A stretch of 64,000 bases of DNA, taken from NCBI RefSeq assembly GCF_000740795.1, contig NZ_JGYG01000002.1, positions 124,001 to 188,000 on the forward strand. Direction: 5' to 3'. The notes beneath the pieces were generated by a model. It saw only the letters and a list, made by a program, of their open reading frames with translations. It was not told the DNA's origin and searched no databases. The stretch comes from Haematobacter massiliensis. GTDB taxonomy: Bacteria; Pseudomonadota; Alphaproteobacteria; Rhodobacterales; Rhodobacteraceae. The stretch's first letter is position 1. Each line of letters begins with the position of its first letter. Below, piece after piece: positions 10,201-19,849 of the stretch. Both the position numbers and the translations under genes were made by a program.

Positions 10201-10974
10201 ATGAAACCCCTCGAACCGATAAGCCCGCGCCTGCGCATGGCGCTGGGGATCATCTTCTTCATCCTGTTCTTCGCCCTCTGGGCGGGGGTCACGCTCACGG
10301 GTTACGTCTCGCCTACCTTCCTAGCCAGCCCGGTGCAGATGCTGCAGGACGGCTGGTGGCTGCTGACCGAACGCGGCTTCCTGACGGATATCGGCATGAC
10401 GGCCTGGCGCGTCTTCGGCGGCTTCGCCATGGCGACGATGGTTGCCGTGCCGCTGGGAATCGCGATGGGGGCCTACAAGCCGATCGAGGCGCTGTTCGAA
10501 CCCTTCGTCTCTTTCGCCCGCTACCTGCCGGCCTCCGCCTTCGTGCCGCTGCTCATCCTCTGGGCGGGGATCGGCGAGATGCAGAAACTGCTCGTCATCT
10601 TCATCGGATCGGTGTTTCAGCTCATCCTGATGATCGCGGTGATCGTGGCGGGCACGCGCAAGGATCTGGTGGAAGCGGCCTATACGCTGGGCGCACGCCA
10701 GAACGGCATCCTGCGCCGGGTGATCCTGCCCTCGGCTGCGCCGGAGATCGCGGAGACGCTGCGGCTCGTGCTGGGCTGGGCCTGGACCTATGTGATCGTG
10801 GCGGAGCTGATCGGCGCATCGTCGGGCATCGGCTACATGATCATCAATGCACAGAGCCTGATGGCGACGGGGCAGATGATCTTCGGCATCATCGTGATCG
10901 GGGTGATCGGTCTGATTACCGACCTGGCCTTCCGCCGCCTGAACCTGCGCCTTTTCGCCTGGAGATACGCATGA
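10201..10974 (+). CDS. NitT/TauT-type ABC transporter permease
   Basis: Inner-membrane permease of the BPD_transp_1 (SsuC/TauC-like) type, 257 residues. The first membrane helix is at about residues 13-35, with further hydrophobic segments of the six-helix fold. The cytoplasmic coupling loop, EAA-type VEAAYTLGARQNGILRRVILPSAAPEI, lies at about 158-184 (two stretches, given here only as a locator for the conserved EAA and G). It follows the binding-protein gene by 101 bases containing a hairpin, and its stop overlaps the ATPase start by four bases (ATGA). The three genes form a complete importer. The substrate is discussed under the binding protein. Confidence 0.9.
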   Translation: MKPLEPISPRLRMALGIIFFILFFALWAGVTLTGYVSPTFLASPVQMLQDGWWLLTERGFLTDIGMTAWRVFGGFAMATMVAVPLGIAMGAYKPIEALFEPFVSFARYLPASAFVPLLILWAGIGEMQKLLVIFIGSVFQLILMIAVIVAGTRKDLVEAAYTLGARQNGILRRVILPSAAPEIAETLRLVLGWAWTYVIVAELIGASSGIGYMIINAQSLMATGQMIFGIIVIGVIGLITDLAFRRLNLRLFAWRYA

Positions 10975-11753
10975 GCCTTCTGGAGATCCGCGGCGTCACG
11001 CGCACCTTTCCCGGCGTCCGGGGCGGTCAGCCGGTGCTGGCGCTGCAACCGACCGACCTGACGCTGGAGGAGAACGATTTCGTCACCATTCTCGGCCCCT
11101 CCGGCTGCGGCAAGTCCACGCTGCTGCGCATGGTGGCGGGGCTGGACACGCCCACCGCCGGGACGATCACGCTGGAGGGCAAGCCTGTGAAAGGCCCGGG
11201 GGCGGAGCGGGGCATGGTGTTTCAGTCCTATACCCTGTTTCCCTGGCTGACGGTGCGCCAGAACATCGCCTTCGGCCTGCGGGAGAAGGGCATGGCGGCC
11301 GGCGCGCAGAAGGACATCGTGGAGAGCTATATCGACCGGGTGGGTCTGCGCGGGTTCGAGGAGCACTGGCCGCGCCACCTGTCCGGCGGCATGCAGCAGC
11401 GCTGCGCCATCGCGCGGGCGCTGGCGAACCAACCGCGCGTCCTGCTGCTGGACGAGCCCTTCGGCGCGCTGGACAACCAGACGCGGAGCCTGATGCAGGA
11501 GCTGCTGCTCGGCATCTGGGAGCGGGAGCAGAAGACGGTGATCTTCGTGACCCATGATATCGAGGAAGCGGTGTTCATGGCGTCCCGCGTGGTGACGATG
11601 AGCGCGCGTCCGGGGCGGATCAAGTCGATAACGCCAGTGCCGTTCGGGCATCCGCGGGACTATACTTTGAAATCCTCGCCCGAGTTTTCGCAGATCCGGT
11701 TGAAGCTGACGGAGGAAATCCGGGGCGAGGCGATCGCAGCGGCTGCGCATTGA
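10971..11753 (+). CDS. NitT/TauT-type ABC transporter ATP-binding protein
   Basis: Cytoplasmic ATPase that energises the permease at 10,201. The 260-residue protein has Walker A GPSGCGKST, a Q-loop in MVFQSYTLFPWLTV, the ABC signature LSGGMQQR, Walker B LLLDEPFGALD and the switch histidine in VTHDIEEAVF. All these are in the order and spacing of SsuB/TauB-like ATPases. The ATG overlaps the permease stop (ATGA), showing translational coupling. A short GC hairpin (11,759-11,777) follows the stop, then 175 bases to hutI with a palindromic operator, so the importer and hut genes may be separate transcripts under one regulator. Confidence 0.93.
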   Translation: MSLLEIRGVTRTFPGVRGGQPVLALQPTDLTLEENDFVTILGPSGCGKSTLLRMVAGLDTPTAGTITLEGKPVKGPGAERGMVFQSYTLFPWLTVRQNIAFGLREKGMAAGAQKDIVESYIDRVGLRGFEEHWPRHLSGGMQQRCAIARALANQPRVLLLDEPFGALDNQTRSLMQELLLGIWEREQKTVIFVTHDIEEAVFMASRVVTMSARPGRIKSITPVPFGHPRDYTLKSSPEFSQIRLKLTEEIRGEAIAAAAH

Positions 11754-11758
11754 CGCCG

Positions 11759-11777
11759 GGCCGGGCGAATCCCGGCC
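11759..11777 (+). other. GC-rich hairpin after the importer ATPase gene
   Basis: GGCCGGG (11759-11765) pairs with CCCGGCC (11771-11777) around CGAAT, five bases after the stop. There is no T-tract, so termination here would be weak or factor-dependent. Confidence 0.35.
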
Positions 11778-11911
11778 AGCCGCGACGATATCGAGCCGCA
11801 GCCCTGCCGCCGCCCGAGCCACGCCGGAGACTGAGCGAAATCACGCCGCGGGGTGCCGCGCGTGCAGGGCCGGTTTCCAAACAAGTGGAAGCGGCGGACG
11901 AAATCGGTGCT

Positions 11912-11929
11912 AATATGTATATACATATT
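11912..11929. promoter_or_regulatory. HutC operator before hutI (perfect 18-bp palindrome)
   Basis: AATATGTATATACATATT is a perfect 18-base palindrome, strikingly AT-rich among GC-rich neighbours. Its core TGTATATACA is the form recognised by HutC repressors of histidine catabolism. It lies 24 bases before the hutI ATG, where a bound repressor would block transcription. The inducer in characterised systems is urocanate. Confidence 0.8.
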
Positions 11930-11952
11930 TAGCGAATCGGATGGAGAGCGAC

Positions 11953-13185
11953 ATGGAACTCTTTTCTGAGGGCGCAGGCGGCACCGGCTCCGGCCTGTGG
12001 CGCAACGCCCGCCTCCTGACGATGGTCGAAGGCGCGGAGCCGGTGGAACGGGGCGCGGTGGTGGTACGGGACGGGCGGATCGCCTATGCCGGGCCGGAGG
12101 CCGGGCTGCCGGATGGGTTGGAGGGTCTTGCCGTCACGGATTGCAGAGGGGCATGGATCCTGCCCTCCTTCGTGGATTGCCATACGCATCTGGTCTTTGC
12201 GGGCAACCGGGCGCGGGAGTTCGAGATGCGCCTGGCCGGGGCGAGCTACGAGGATATCGCGCGGGCAGGGGGCGGCATCCTCTCCTCCGTCACGGCGGTG
12301 AATGCGGCGGATGAAGATCGTATTCTCGCCGAAAGCCTTCCCCGGCTGGAGGCGATGCTGGCGGAGGGCACCTCCACTGTCGAGATCAAGTCCGGCTACG
12401 GGCTGAACATCGGTGCCGAACTGCGGATGCTGCGCGTGGCGCGTCGTCTCGGCCGGATGCGGAATGTGCGGGTGAAGACGACATGGCTCGCCGCCCATGC
12501 CGTGCCGCCCGATTACCGGGGCCGGAATGCCGACTACATCCGGGAGGTCGCCATCCCCGGGCTGGAGCAGGGGCATGAGGAGGGGCTGATCGACGCGGTC
12601 GATGGCTTCTGCGAGCGGATCGCCTTCACCACGGAGGAGCTTCGCCCGCTCTTTGACAGGGCGCAGGCGCTCGGCCTGCCGGTGAAGCTTCATGCGGAAC
12701 AATTGTCGGATTCGGGTGGGAGTGCCTTCGCAGCCGGATATGGCGCGCTCTCCTGCGATCATCTGGAATATCTGGAGGCGACGGGTATTGCGGCCATGCA
12801 GGCGGCGGGGACGGTCGCGGTGCTGCTGCCCGGCGCCACCTATGCCATCCGGGAGGCGCAGATGCCACCTGTCGCGGCTCTGCGCGAGGCGGGCGTGCCC
12901 ATCGCGCTGGCCACCGACTGCAACCCCGGAAGCTCGCCGCTCACCTCTCTGCTGCTGACGATGAACCTCGGCGCTACCCTGTTTCGACTGACGGTGGCCG
13001 AGTGTCTGGCCGGGGTCACTCGGGAAGGGGCGCGCGCGCTCGGTCTTCTGGCGGAGACGGGTACGCTGGAGGCGGGCAAGAGCGCCGACTTCACCCTATG
13101 GCAGATCGGCTCCCCTGCAGAGCTGGTCTACTGGCTGGGATTCAATCCCGCGCATCAGCGGGTCTATCGCGGATTTGCCGAATGA
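11953..13185 (+). CDS. hutI: Imidazolonepropionase
   Basis: HutI (EC 3.5.2.7) hydrolyses 4-imidazolone-5-propionate to N-formimino-L-glutamate, step three of histidine breakdown. The 410-residue cytosolic metal-dependent amidohydrolase shows the metal-binding HxH in [14 protein letters not shown], further metal-site histidines in LHAEQLS and CDHLEYL, and the aspartate in [10 protein letters not shown]. The start is the ATG at 11,953, preceded by GGAGAG. An ATG twelve bases upstream lacks a ribosome site. It is the first gene of the hut operon, directly behind the palindromic operator. Its stop overlaps the hutH start by four bases. Confidence 0.95.
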   Translation: MELFSEGAGGTGSGLWRNARLLTMVEGAEPVERGAVVVRDGRIAYAGPEAGLPDGLEGLAVTDCRGAWILPSFVDCHTHLVFAGNRAREFEMRLAGASYEDIARAGGGILSSVTAVNAADEDRILAESLPRLEAMLAEGTSTVEIKSGYGLNIGAELRMLRVARRLGRMRNVRVKTTWLAAHAVPPDYRGRNADYIREVAIPGLEQGHEEGLIDAVDGFCERIAFTTEELRPLFDRAQALGLPVKLHAEQLSDSGGSAFAAGYGALSCDHLEYLEATGIAAMQAAGTVAVLLPGATYAIREAQMPPVAALREAGVPIALATDCNPGSSPLTSLLLTMNLGATLFRLTVAECLAGVTREGARALGLLAETGTLEAGKSADFTLWQIGSPAELVYWLGFNPAHQRVYRGFAE

Positions 13186-14738
13186 CGATCATGCTGGTAC
13201 CGGGGCAGGTGACGCTTGCCCAACTGGAACGCATCTACCGGGAGGGGGTGGCCGCGCGGCTGGACCCGGCGACCGCGCCGGGTATCGCGCGGGCCGCGGC
13301 GCGGATCGCGGCCATCGCCGCGGGGAACGAGGCCGTCTATGGCGTCAACACCGGTTTCGGCAAGCTCGCCTCCATCCGGATCGGTGCGGCGGATACGGCG
13401 ACGCTTCAGCGCAACCTGATCCTGTCGCATTGCTGTGGCGTGGGCGAACCGCTGCCCGATGCGGTGGTGCGGCTGATCCTGGCGCTGAAGCTGGTATCGC
13501 TGGGGCGCGGCGCCTCCGGTGTGCGGCCGGAGGTGACCATGCTTCTGGAGGAGATGCTGGCGCGGGATGTCGTGCCGGTCATTCCGGGGCAAGGCTCGGT
13601 GGGTGCATCGGGCGACCTGGCCCCGCTCGCCCATATGGCGGCCGTGATGATGGGGGAGGGGGAGGCCGTCGTCGGCGGCACCCGCCTTCCGGGGCGGGAG
13701 GCGCTGGCCCGGGCGGGTCTGTCGCCGGTGGTTCTGGCCGCGAAGGAGGGCCTTGCGCTCATCAACGGCACGCAGGTGTCTACCGCGCTGGCGCTGGCGG
13801 GGCTGTTCGGGGCGCATCGCGCGGCGCAGGCGGCGCTGGTGACGGGCGCGCTTTCCACCGATGCGGCGATGGGGTCGTCCGCGCCGTTCCATCCGGAGAT
13901 CCACCGCTTGCGCGGCCATCGCGGCCAGATCGACGCAGGCGCGGCGCTGGCGTCACTGCTGGCGGGATCTGAGATCCGCGAAAGCCATCTGGAGGGCGAT
14001 ACCCGGGTGCAGGATCCCTACTGCATCCGCTGCCAGCCGCAGGTGGATGGCGCGGCGCTCGACCTGATCCGGCAGGTGGGGCGGACGCTCGAAATCGAAG
14101 CGAATGCGGTGACGGACAATCCGCTGGTGCTGACCGATGACAGTGTGGTGTCGGGCGGGAATTTCCATGCGGAACCGGTGGCCTTTGCCGCAGACATCCT
14201 CGCGCTGGCCGTGTCGGAGATCGGGGCGATCGCCCAGCGGCGGATCGCGCTGCTGGTGGATCCGGCGCTGTCCTTCGGGCTGCCCGCGTTTCTCGCGGCC
14301 GAGCCGGGGCTGAACTCCGGGCTGATGATCGCGGAAGTCACCTCCGCCGCGTTGATGAGCGAAAACAAGCAGATGACGCACCCCGCATCCGTCGATTCCA
14401 CGCCCACTTCGGCCAATCAGGAGGATCATGTCTCCATGGCCTGCCACGGCGCGCGGCGGCTTCTGCGGATGGTGGAGAACCTGAACGCCATTCTGGGCAT
14501 CGAGGCGCTGACCGCCACACAGGGCATCGAATTCCGCGCGCCGCTGGCCACCAGCCCCGGCCTTGGCAGGGTGATGGCCGTGGTGCGCGGCACGGTGCCG
14601 ACGCTGACGCAGGACCGCTACATGGCCCCCGATCTGGCGGCGGCGGCGGCGCTGGTGGCCAGCGGCGCGCTGACCGCGCCGGTCACCGACATGCTGCCCG
14701 GGCTGGGGGCGGGGCTGGAGGCGGGACCGGAGGGATGA
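13182..14738 (+). CDS. hutH: Histidine ammonia-lyase
   Basis: HutH (EC 4.3.1.3) removes ammonia from L-histidine to give urocanate, the first step of the pathway and the source of the inducer. The 518-residue protein contains the Ala-Ser-Gly triad at 142-144, within [14 protein letters not shown], which cyclises to the MIO electrophile. It also has the family block [11 protein letters not shown] near residue 50 and [12 protein letters not shown] near 280. The start is the ATG that overlaps the hutI stop (ATGA). An ATG three codons later is also possible. It overlaps hutG by four bases. Confidence 0.96.
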   Translation: MTIMLVPGQVTLAQLERIYREGVAARLDPATAPGIARAAARIAAIAAGNEAVYGVNTGFGKLASIRIGAADTATLQRNLILSHCCGVGEPLPDAVVRLILALKLVSLGRGASGVRPEVTMLLEEMLARDVVPVIPGQGSVGASGDLAPLAHMAAVMMGEGEAVVGGTRLPGREALARAGLSPVVLAAKEGLALINGTQVSTALALAGLFGAHRAAQAALVTGALSTDAAMGSSAPFHPEIHRLRGHRGQIDAGAALASLLAGSEIRESHLEGDTRVQDPYCIRCQPQVDGAALDLIRQVGRTLEIEANAVTDNPLVLTDDSVVSGGNFHAEPVAFAADILALAVSEIGAIAQRRIALLVDPALSFGLPAFLAAEPGLNSGLMIAEVTSAALMSENKQMTHPASVDSTPTSANQEDHVSMACHGARRLLRMVENLNAILGIEALTATQGIEFRAPLATSPGLGRVMAVVRGTVPTLTQDRYMAPDLAAAAALVASGALTAPVTDMLPGLGAGLEAGPEG

Positions 14739-15541
14739 CGATGCAGGTATTCGAGATTTCCGAAGGCGATGGGCCTGTCATCCTCGGCCTGCCGCACACC
14801 GGCATCTGGCTGCCGGAGGACGTGGCGGCAAAGCTGAACGACCGGGGCCGGGGGCTGGACGATACGGACTGGCATATCGAGCGGCTCTACGCGGGGCTGC
14901 TGCCCGGTGTCACCACGGTCAGGGCGCTGTTCCACCGCTACGTGATCGACGCGAACCGCGATCCGTCGGGGGAGAGCCTGTATCCCGGCCAGAACACCAC
15001 CGGCCTCGTGCCGCTCACCGATTTCGACGGCAACCCGATCTGGGCGGAGACGCCGGATGCGGCGGAGGTCGAGCGGCGGCGGCTGGCCTTTCATGCGCCC
15101 TATCACGCAGCACTTGCCGCGCAGGTGGAGCGGGTGCGGGCCAGGCACGGCGTGGCGATCCTCTATGACTGCCATTCGATTCGCAGCCACATTCCCTTCC
15201 TGTTCGAGGGCACACTGCCTGACTTCAACGTGGGCACGAACAACGGTGCGACCTGCGCGCCGCAGGTGGCGGAGGCCGTGACCGGCGTCACCACGGCGGC
15301 GGCGGGCTACACGCATGTGCTGAACGGCCGCTTCAAGGGTGGCTGGACGACGCGCCACTACGGGCGGCCCCGTGAGGGCATCCACGCGATACAGATGGAG
15401 CTTGCCCAGTCCACCCACCTCTCCGCCGAAGCCCATCCCTTCGCCTATGACGCGGCGAAGGCCGCGCGGCTCCGCCCGCATCTTTCCCGCATCCTCCACC
15501 ACCTCGCCGCGCTTGCGCCCGAGCTTGCCCGCAAGGAGTAA
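14735..15541 (+). CDS. hutG: N-formylglutamate deformylase
   Basis: HutG (EC 3.5.1.68) hydrolyses N-formyl-L-glutamate to glutamate and formate, the last step of the five-step histidine route. The 268-residue product is of the N-formylglutamate amidohydrolase family rather than the arginase-like formimidoylglutamase: [11 protein letters not shown] near the start, [16 protein letters not shown] at about 144-159, and [14 protein letters not shown] near 197 carry the expected metal-site and substrate residues. Its partner HutF, which makes the formylglutamate, is in the same operon. It overlaps hutH by four bases and lies four bases before hutU. Confidence 0.93.
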   Translation: MTMQVFEISEGDGPVILGLPHTGIWLPEDVAAKLNDRGRGLDDTDWHIERLYAGLLPGVTTVRALFHRYVIDANRDPSGESLYPGQNTTGLVPLTDFDGNPIWAETPDAAEVERRRLAFHAPYHAALAAQVERVRARHGVAILYDCHSIRSHIPFLFEGTLPDFNVGTNNGATCAPQVAEAVTGVTTAAAGYTHVLNGRFKGGWTTRHYGRPREGIHAIQMELAQSTHLSAEAHPFAYDAAKAARLRPHLSRILHHLAALAPELARKE

Positions 15542-15545
15542 CGCC

Positions 15546-17222
15546 ATGAACGCCGATCCCCGCCACAATCAGCGCGACATCCTTCCCCCCACGGGAACGG
15601 AGCTGAACGCGAAAAGCTGGCTCACCGAAGCGCCGCTGCGCATGTTGATGAACAACCTCCACCCCGATGTGGCGGAGCGGCCGCACGACCTCGTGGTCTA
15701 TGGCGGCATCGGGCGGGCGGCGCGGACATGGGCCGATTTCGACCGGATCGTGGCGACGCTGAAGACGCTCGACGATGATGAGACGCTGCTCGTGCAATCC
15801 GGCAAGCCGGTGGGCGTGTTCCGCACCCACAAGGATGCGCCGCGCGTGCTGATCGCCAATTCCAACATCGTCCCGCATTGGGCGAACTGGCAGCATTTCA
15901 ACGAACTCGATCGCAAGGGCCTGATGATGTACGGCCAGATGACGGCCGGGTCGTGGATCTACATCGGTGCGCAGGGCATCGTGCAGGGCACCTACGAGAC
16001 CTTCGTGGAGCTGGGCCGTCAGCACTACAATGGCGATCTCAAGGGCAAATGGGTGTTGACCGGTGGTTTGGGCGGCATGGGCGGCGCGCAGCCGCTGGCC
16101 GCCGTGATGGCCGGGGCCTGCTGTCTGGCGGTCGAATGCGACGAAAGCCGCATAGATTTCCGCCTGCGCACCCGCTACGTCGACGAAAAGGCCCACACGC
16201 TGGACGAGGCGCTGGAAAAGATCGACCGCTGGACCAAGGCGGGGGAGGCAAAGTCCGTGGGCCTGCTGGGTAATGCGGCGGAGATCTTTCCCGAACTGCT
16301 GAAACGCGGCATCCGCCCCGATATCGTGACCGACCAGACCTCCGCCCATGATCCCGTGCACGGCTACCTGCCCGAAGGCTGGAGCGTCGCCGAATGGCGT
16401 GCGCAGCAGGAGAGCGACCCGGAGGCGGTGGATCGCGCCGCCCGCGCCTCCATGCGCCGGCATGTGGAGGCGATGGTGGGCTTCCACGACGCGGGCGTGC
16501 CCACGGTGGATTACGGCAACAACATCCGCCAGATGGCGCTGGAGGAGGGGTTCGAGCGGGCCTTTGCCTTCCCCGGCTTCGTCCCCGCCTGCATCCGGCC
16601 GCTGTTCTGCCGGGGGATCGGGCCGTTCCGCTGGGCGGCGCTCTCGGGCGATCCGGAGGACATCGCGAAAACCGACGCCAAGGTGAAGGAACTGATCCCC
16701 GACAACCCGCATCTGCACAACTGGCTGGACATGGCGGCGGAGCGGATCGCCTTTCAGGGCCTGCCTGCGCGGATCTGCTGGGTGGGGCTGGGCGACCGGC
16801 ACCGGCTGGGCCTCGCTTTCAACGAGATGGTGGCCAAGGGTGAGCTGAAGGCCCCCGTGGTCATCGGGCGCGATCACCTCGATTCCGGCTCCGTCGCCAG
16901 CCCAAACCGGGAGACGGAAGCGATGCGCGACGGGTCCGACACCGTGTCGGACTGGCCGCTGCTGAACGCGCTGCTGAACACGGCCTCCGGCGCGACCTGG
17001 GTGTCGCTGCATCACGGCGGCGGCGTCGGCATGGGGTTCAGCCAGCATGCCGGGATGGTCATCTGCTGCGACGGGACGGAGGATGCCGCGCGCCGGATCG
17101 AACGAGTGCTGTGGAACGACCCGGCAACGGGTGTGATGCGCCACGCCGATGCGGGTTACGACATTGCCATCGACTGCGCGAAGGAACACGGGCTGCGCCT
17201 GCCCGGCATACTGGGGAACTGA
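15546..17222 (+). CDS. hutU: Urocanate hydratase
   Basis: HutU (EC 4.2.1.49) adds water to urocanate to form imidazolonepropionate, using tightly bound NAD+ as an electrophile. The 558-residue protein shows the highly conserved [13 protein letters not shown] near residue 175 (NAD binding), [12 protein letters not shown] near residue 50, and the cysteine-containing [14 protein letters not shown] near 345. The start is the ATG with AAGGAG six bases upstream; the open frame extends far upstream through hutG but has no support. It is followed after one base by the flavin-reductase-like gene. Size matches the family (about 555-560). Confidence 0.96.
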   Translation: MNADPRHNQRDILPPTGTELNAKSWLTEAPLRMLMNNLHPDVAERPHDLVVYGGIGRAARTWADFDRIVATLKTLDDDETLLVQSGKPVGVFRTHKDAPRVLIANSNIVPHWANWQHFNELDRKGLMMYGQMTAGSWIYIGAQGIVQGTYETFVELGRQHYNGDLKGKWVLTGGLGGMGGAQPLAAVMAGACCLAVECDESRIDFRLRTRYVDEKAHTLDEALEKIDRWTKAGEAKSVGLLGNAAEIFPELLKRGIRPDIVTDQTSAHDPVHGYLPEGWSVAEWRAQQESDPEAVDRAARASMRRHVEAMVGFHDAGVPTVDYGNNIRQMALEEGFERAFAFPGFVPACIRPLFCRGIGPFRWAALSGDPEDIAKTDAKVKELIPDNPHLHNWLDMAAERIAFQGLPARICWVGLGDRHRLGLAFNEMVAKGELKAPVVIGRDHLDSGSVASPNRETEAMRDGSDTVSDWPLLNALLNTASGATWVSLHHGGGVGMGFSQHAGMVICCDGTEDAARRIERVLWNDPATGVMRHADAGYDIAIDCAKEHGLRLPGILGN

Positions 17223-17223
17223 G

Positions 17224-17877
17224 ATGGACTATGCTCCCGGACGCGAAGCCTGCCCGCTGCCGTTCTCGCCTTTCAAGGCCTGTACAGTGCCGCGCCCTAT
17301 CGGCTGGATCTCCACCGTCTCCCGATCCGGGGTGGCGAACCTCGCCCCCTACAGCCAGTGGCAGAACCTGACCTTCGACCCGCCGATGGTGATGTTCGCC
17401 GCCAACCAGTACTCCGATGGCCGCCGCAAGCATTCCGTAGTCAATGCCGAGGAGACCGGCTGGTTCGTGTGGAACATGGCGACGTGGGAACTGCGGGAGG
17501 CGGTGAACATCTCGGCCGCCGAATGGCCGGAGGGGGATGACGAGTTCCTCCGTGCCGGTGTCACCGCGGAACCCTGTGTAGAGGCCCCCGGTCCCCGTGT
17601 GGCGGAAAGCCCCGCGCATTTTGAATGCCGCTACCTTTCCACCCACCGCCTGCGCGGGAATTCGAACCACGGCTGGGTGGAGGTGGTCTATGGCGAGGTG
17701 ATCCGCATCCACGTAAAGGACAGCGTCCTCACCCCGGAGGGAAAGCTCGACTATCCCCGCATCCGCCCCTTGGCCCGGATGGGCTACTACGACTACGCCG
17801 CCATCGGCGAGACCTTCGAGATGCGTGTGCCGGGAGCTTCGGGCGCGGCTGCCGCCGGGCTTGAGGGCAAGGCATGA
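17224..17877 (+). CDS. Flavin reductase-like FMN-binding protein inside the hut operon
   Basis: A 217-residue protein with the flavin-reductase-like (split beta-barrel) fold. The N-terminal block VPRPIGWISTVSRSGVANLAPYS is the usual FMN-contact region; for the motif see PRPIGWIST at about residues 21-29. The central FVWNMATWELREAVN also fits this family. It starts one base after hutU and overlaps hutD by four bases, so it is translated with the pathway. No step of the known histidine route uses flavin. It may reduce or repair an intermediate, or supply reduced FMN to an unlinked enzyme; this is a guess. It could also be a passenger gene. No membrane or export signal is visible. Confidence 0.85.
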   Translation: MDYAPGREACPLPFSPFKACTVPRPIGWISTVSRSGVANLAPYSQWQNLTFDPPMVMFAANQYSDGRRKHSVVNAEETGWFVWNMATWELREAVNISAAEWPEGDDEFLRAGVTAEPCVEAPGPRVAESPAHFECRYLSTHRLRGNSNHGWVEVVYGEVIRIHVKDSVLTPEGKLDYPRIRPLARMGYYDYAAIGETFEMRVPGASGAAAAGLEGKA

Positions 17878-18491
17878 AACATCTTCCCGCTGCGGGTTAC
17901 CTGACCCAGCCGTGGAGGAACGGTGCCGGCGTCACGCAGGAGATCGCGCGCGCGCCGGACGCAGGGGAGTTCGACTGGCGGATCTCCATGGCGACGGTGT
18001 CGGAGGATGGCGCTTTCTCGACCTTTCCCGGTGTGGACAGGACGCTGACGGTGCTGACCGGCGCAGGGATCATGCTCGCCGTGGCAGGGCAGGAGGCGCG
18101 CCTGACACCCGGCGCGCCCTTTGCCTTCCCCGGCGACCTGCCCGCCGCCGCCCGCCTGATGGCGGGAGAGGTGACGGACCTGAACGTCATGACGCGCCGG
18201 GGAAGGCTCTCGCACGAGGTGACACGGCAGAGCGGCCCCGCCGTGATACCGGGTCCGCGCGAAAGTTCTGACCATGCCCCCCGCGCGGCACGAAGCGCTG
18301 GCGACCTGCCGGCGGGTGATCCCGGCAGTGTGCCGGGGGTGGACCACGTTCTTCTTTTTGCCCTGACCGCGTTCACCCTGAATGGGATTGACGTCGCCCG
18401 CTTCGACACGCTGATACCTGAAGGGGACGAGACGCTGCATCTGCCGGGCGGTGCGGAGGTTCTGCTCATCCGGCTGGAGACCCTGCCATGA
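17874..18491 (+). CDS. hutD: HutD family protein
   Basis: HutD is a cupin-fold protein found in hut operons. In Pseudomonas it has been proposed to limit hut expression by binding a pathway intermediate; its exact activity is unsettled. The 205-residue product starts KHLPAAGYLTQPWRNGAGVT, the conserved HutD opening, followed by FDWRISMATVSEDGAFSTFPGVDR, of which the segment WRISMA..DGPFS-type residues near 37-50 are the family mark. It overlaps the genes on both sides by four bases. Compared with typical HutD (about 185-195) it has a slightly long middle (about residues 120-145) with low conservation. Confidence 0.9.
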   Translation: MKHLPAAGYLTQPWRNGAGVTQEIARAPDAGEFDWRISMATVSEDGAFSTFPGVDRTLTVLTGAGIMLAVAGQEARLTPGAPFAFPGDLPAAARLMAGEVTDLNVMTRRGRLSHEVTRQSGPAVIPGPRESSDHAPRAARSAGDLPAGDPGSVPGVDHVLLFALTAFTLNGIDVARFDTLIPEGDETLHLPGGAEVLLIRLETLP

Positions 18492-19849
18492 CCATCCTTT
18501 GGGCCGAAACTGCCTTGACGCCGGAGGGCTGGCGCGACGGTGTGCGGATCGAGATCGCGGCGGGCCGCATTCTCTCCGTCACCTGCGGGACGGAAGCGGA
18601 GGGCGAGCGTCATCCGATCCTGCTGCCCGCGCCGGTCAACCTGCATTCGCATGCGTTTCAGCGCGCGATGGCGGGCCTGACCGAACGGCGCGGCCCCGAT
18701 CCGAAGGACAGCTTCTGGACGTGGCGGGGGCTCATGTACCGTTTCCTCGATCACCTGACGCCGGACGATGTCGAGGCTATCGCCGCGCTCGTCCAGGTGG
18801 AGATGCTGGAGGCAGGCTATGCCGCCGTGGCGGAGTTCCACTACCTTCACAATGCGCCCAACGGAGCCCCCTATGCCGATCCGGCAGAAATGTCGGCCCG
18901 GATCGTGACGGCCGCCGCCGATACCGGGATCGGGCTGACCCTGCTGCCGGTGTTCTACCAGTATGGCGGCTGCGACCGGCGCCCGCTGGGTCCGGGGCAG
19001 ATGCGGTTCTTCAACACGCCCGACAGTTTCTCCGTGTTGCATGCCGCAGCCGCGCGGGCGGTGGCAACGCTCCCCGGCGACGCGCGCATCGGCATTGCGC
19101 CGCATTCGCTCCGCGCCGTGGATCCGGAAGGGTTGGCGGCGGTTCTGCCGCTCGTGCCCGACGGGCCGGTGCACATCCATGTGGCCGAGCAGGTGGCGGA
19201 GGTGGAGGAGGTTCTGGCCCATCGCGGTGCCCGCCCGGTGCGCTGGCTGCTCGACAATGCCGCTGTGGATGAGCGCTGGTGCCTGATCCATGCCACGCAG
19301 ATGGAGCCGACGGAGACGGAGGCGATGGCCCGCTCCGGGGCGGTGGCGGGGCTTTGTCCGATCACGGAATCGAACCTTGGGGACGGGATCTTCGACGGGC
19401 GGCGGTTTCTGGAGGCGGGCGGCGCGTTCGGTGTCGGCTCGGACTCCAACGTCCGCATCGCGCTGGCGGAGGAACTTCGCACGCTGGAATATTCCCAGCG
19501 GCTGCGCGACCGCGCCCGCGCCGTTCTGGCGGAGCAGAAGCGCTCCACGGGCCGGGTGCTGTTCGAAGGCGCGGCCAAGGGCGGCGCGCAGGCGGCAGGT
19601 CGCGCCGCGGGAGGCATTGCGCCGGGTCTCTGGGCGGATCTGGTGGCGCTGGACGGCGGGGCCGTGGATCTGGAGGGTCGGCGGGGGGATGTGATCCTCG
19701 ACAGCTACATCTTCGCGGGCGATGACAGGATGGTGAGCGATGTCTGGTCCGCCGGGCGCCATGTGGTCAGGGACGGGCGGCATGTTTCGCGGGACCGTAT
19801 CGCCGCCCGCTACCGCGAAACGCTGGCCCGGCTGAGGGCTCGGCTCTGA
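18488..19849 (+). CDS. hutF: Formimidoylglutamate deiminase
   Basis: HutF (EC 3.5.3.13) converts N-formimino-L-glutamate to N-formyl-L-glutamate and ammonia. Together with HutG this defines the five-step pathway that releases formate. The 453-residue metal-dependent amidohydrolase has the HxH motif in VNLHSHAFQRAM near residue 56, the family block FWTWRGLMYRF, a later metal histidine in IHATQMEPTE, and the catalytic aspartate in GVGSDSNVRI near 320. The ATG overlaps the hutD stop. The stop TGA at 19,847 lies within the presumed start region of hutC. Confidence 0.95.
   Translation: MTILWAETALTPEGWRDGVRIEIAAGRILSVTCGTEAEGERHPILLPAPVNLHSHAFQRAMAGLTERRGPDPKDSFWTWRGLMYRFLDHLTPDDVEAIAALVQVEMLEAGYAAVAEFHYLHNAPNGAPYADPAEMSARIVTAAADTGIGLTLLPVFYQYGGCDRRPLGPGQMRFFNTPDSFSVLHAAAARAVATLPGDARIGIAPHSLRAVDPEGLAAVLPLVPDGPVHIHVAEQVAEVEEVLAHRGARPVRWLLDNAAVDERWCLIHATQMEPTETEAMARSGAVAGLCPITESNLGDGIFDGRRFLEAGGAFGVGSDSNVRIALAEELRTLEYSQRLRDRARAVLAEQKRSTGRVLFEGAAKGGAQAAGRAAGGIAPGLWADLVALDGGAVDLEGRRGDVILDSYIFAGDDRMVSDVWSAGRHVVRDGRHVSRDRIAARYRETLARLRARL

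Noticed and set aside
11754-11952. Treating the importer and the hut genes as one operon
   Set aside because: A hairpin and a perfect operator palindrome lie in the 199-base gap, which fits two transcripts under one repressor better than a single one.
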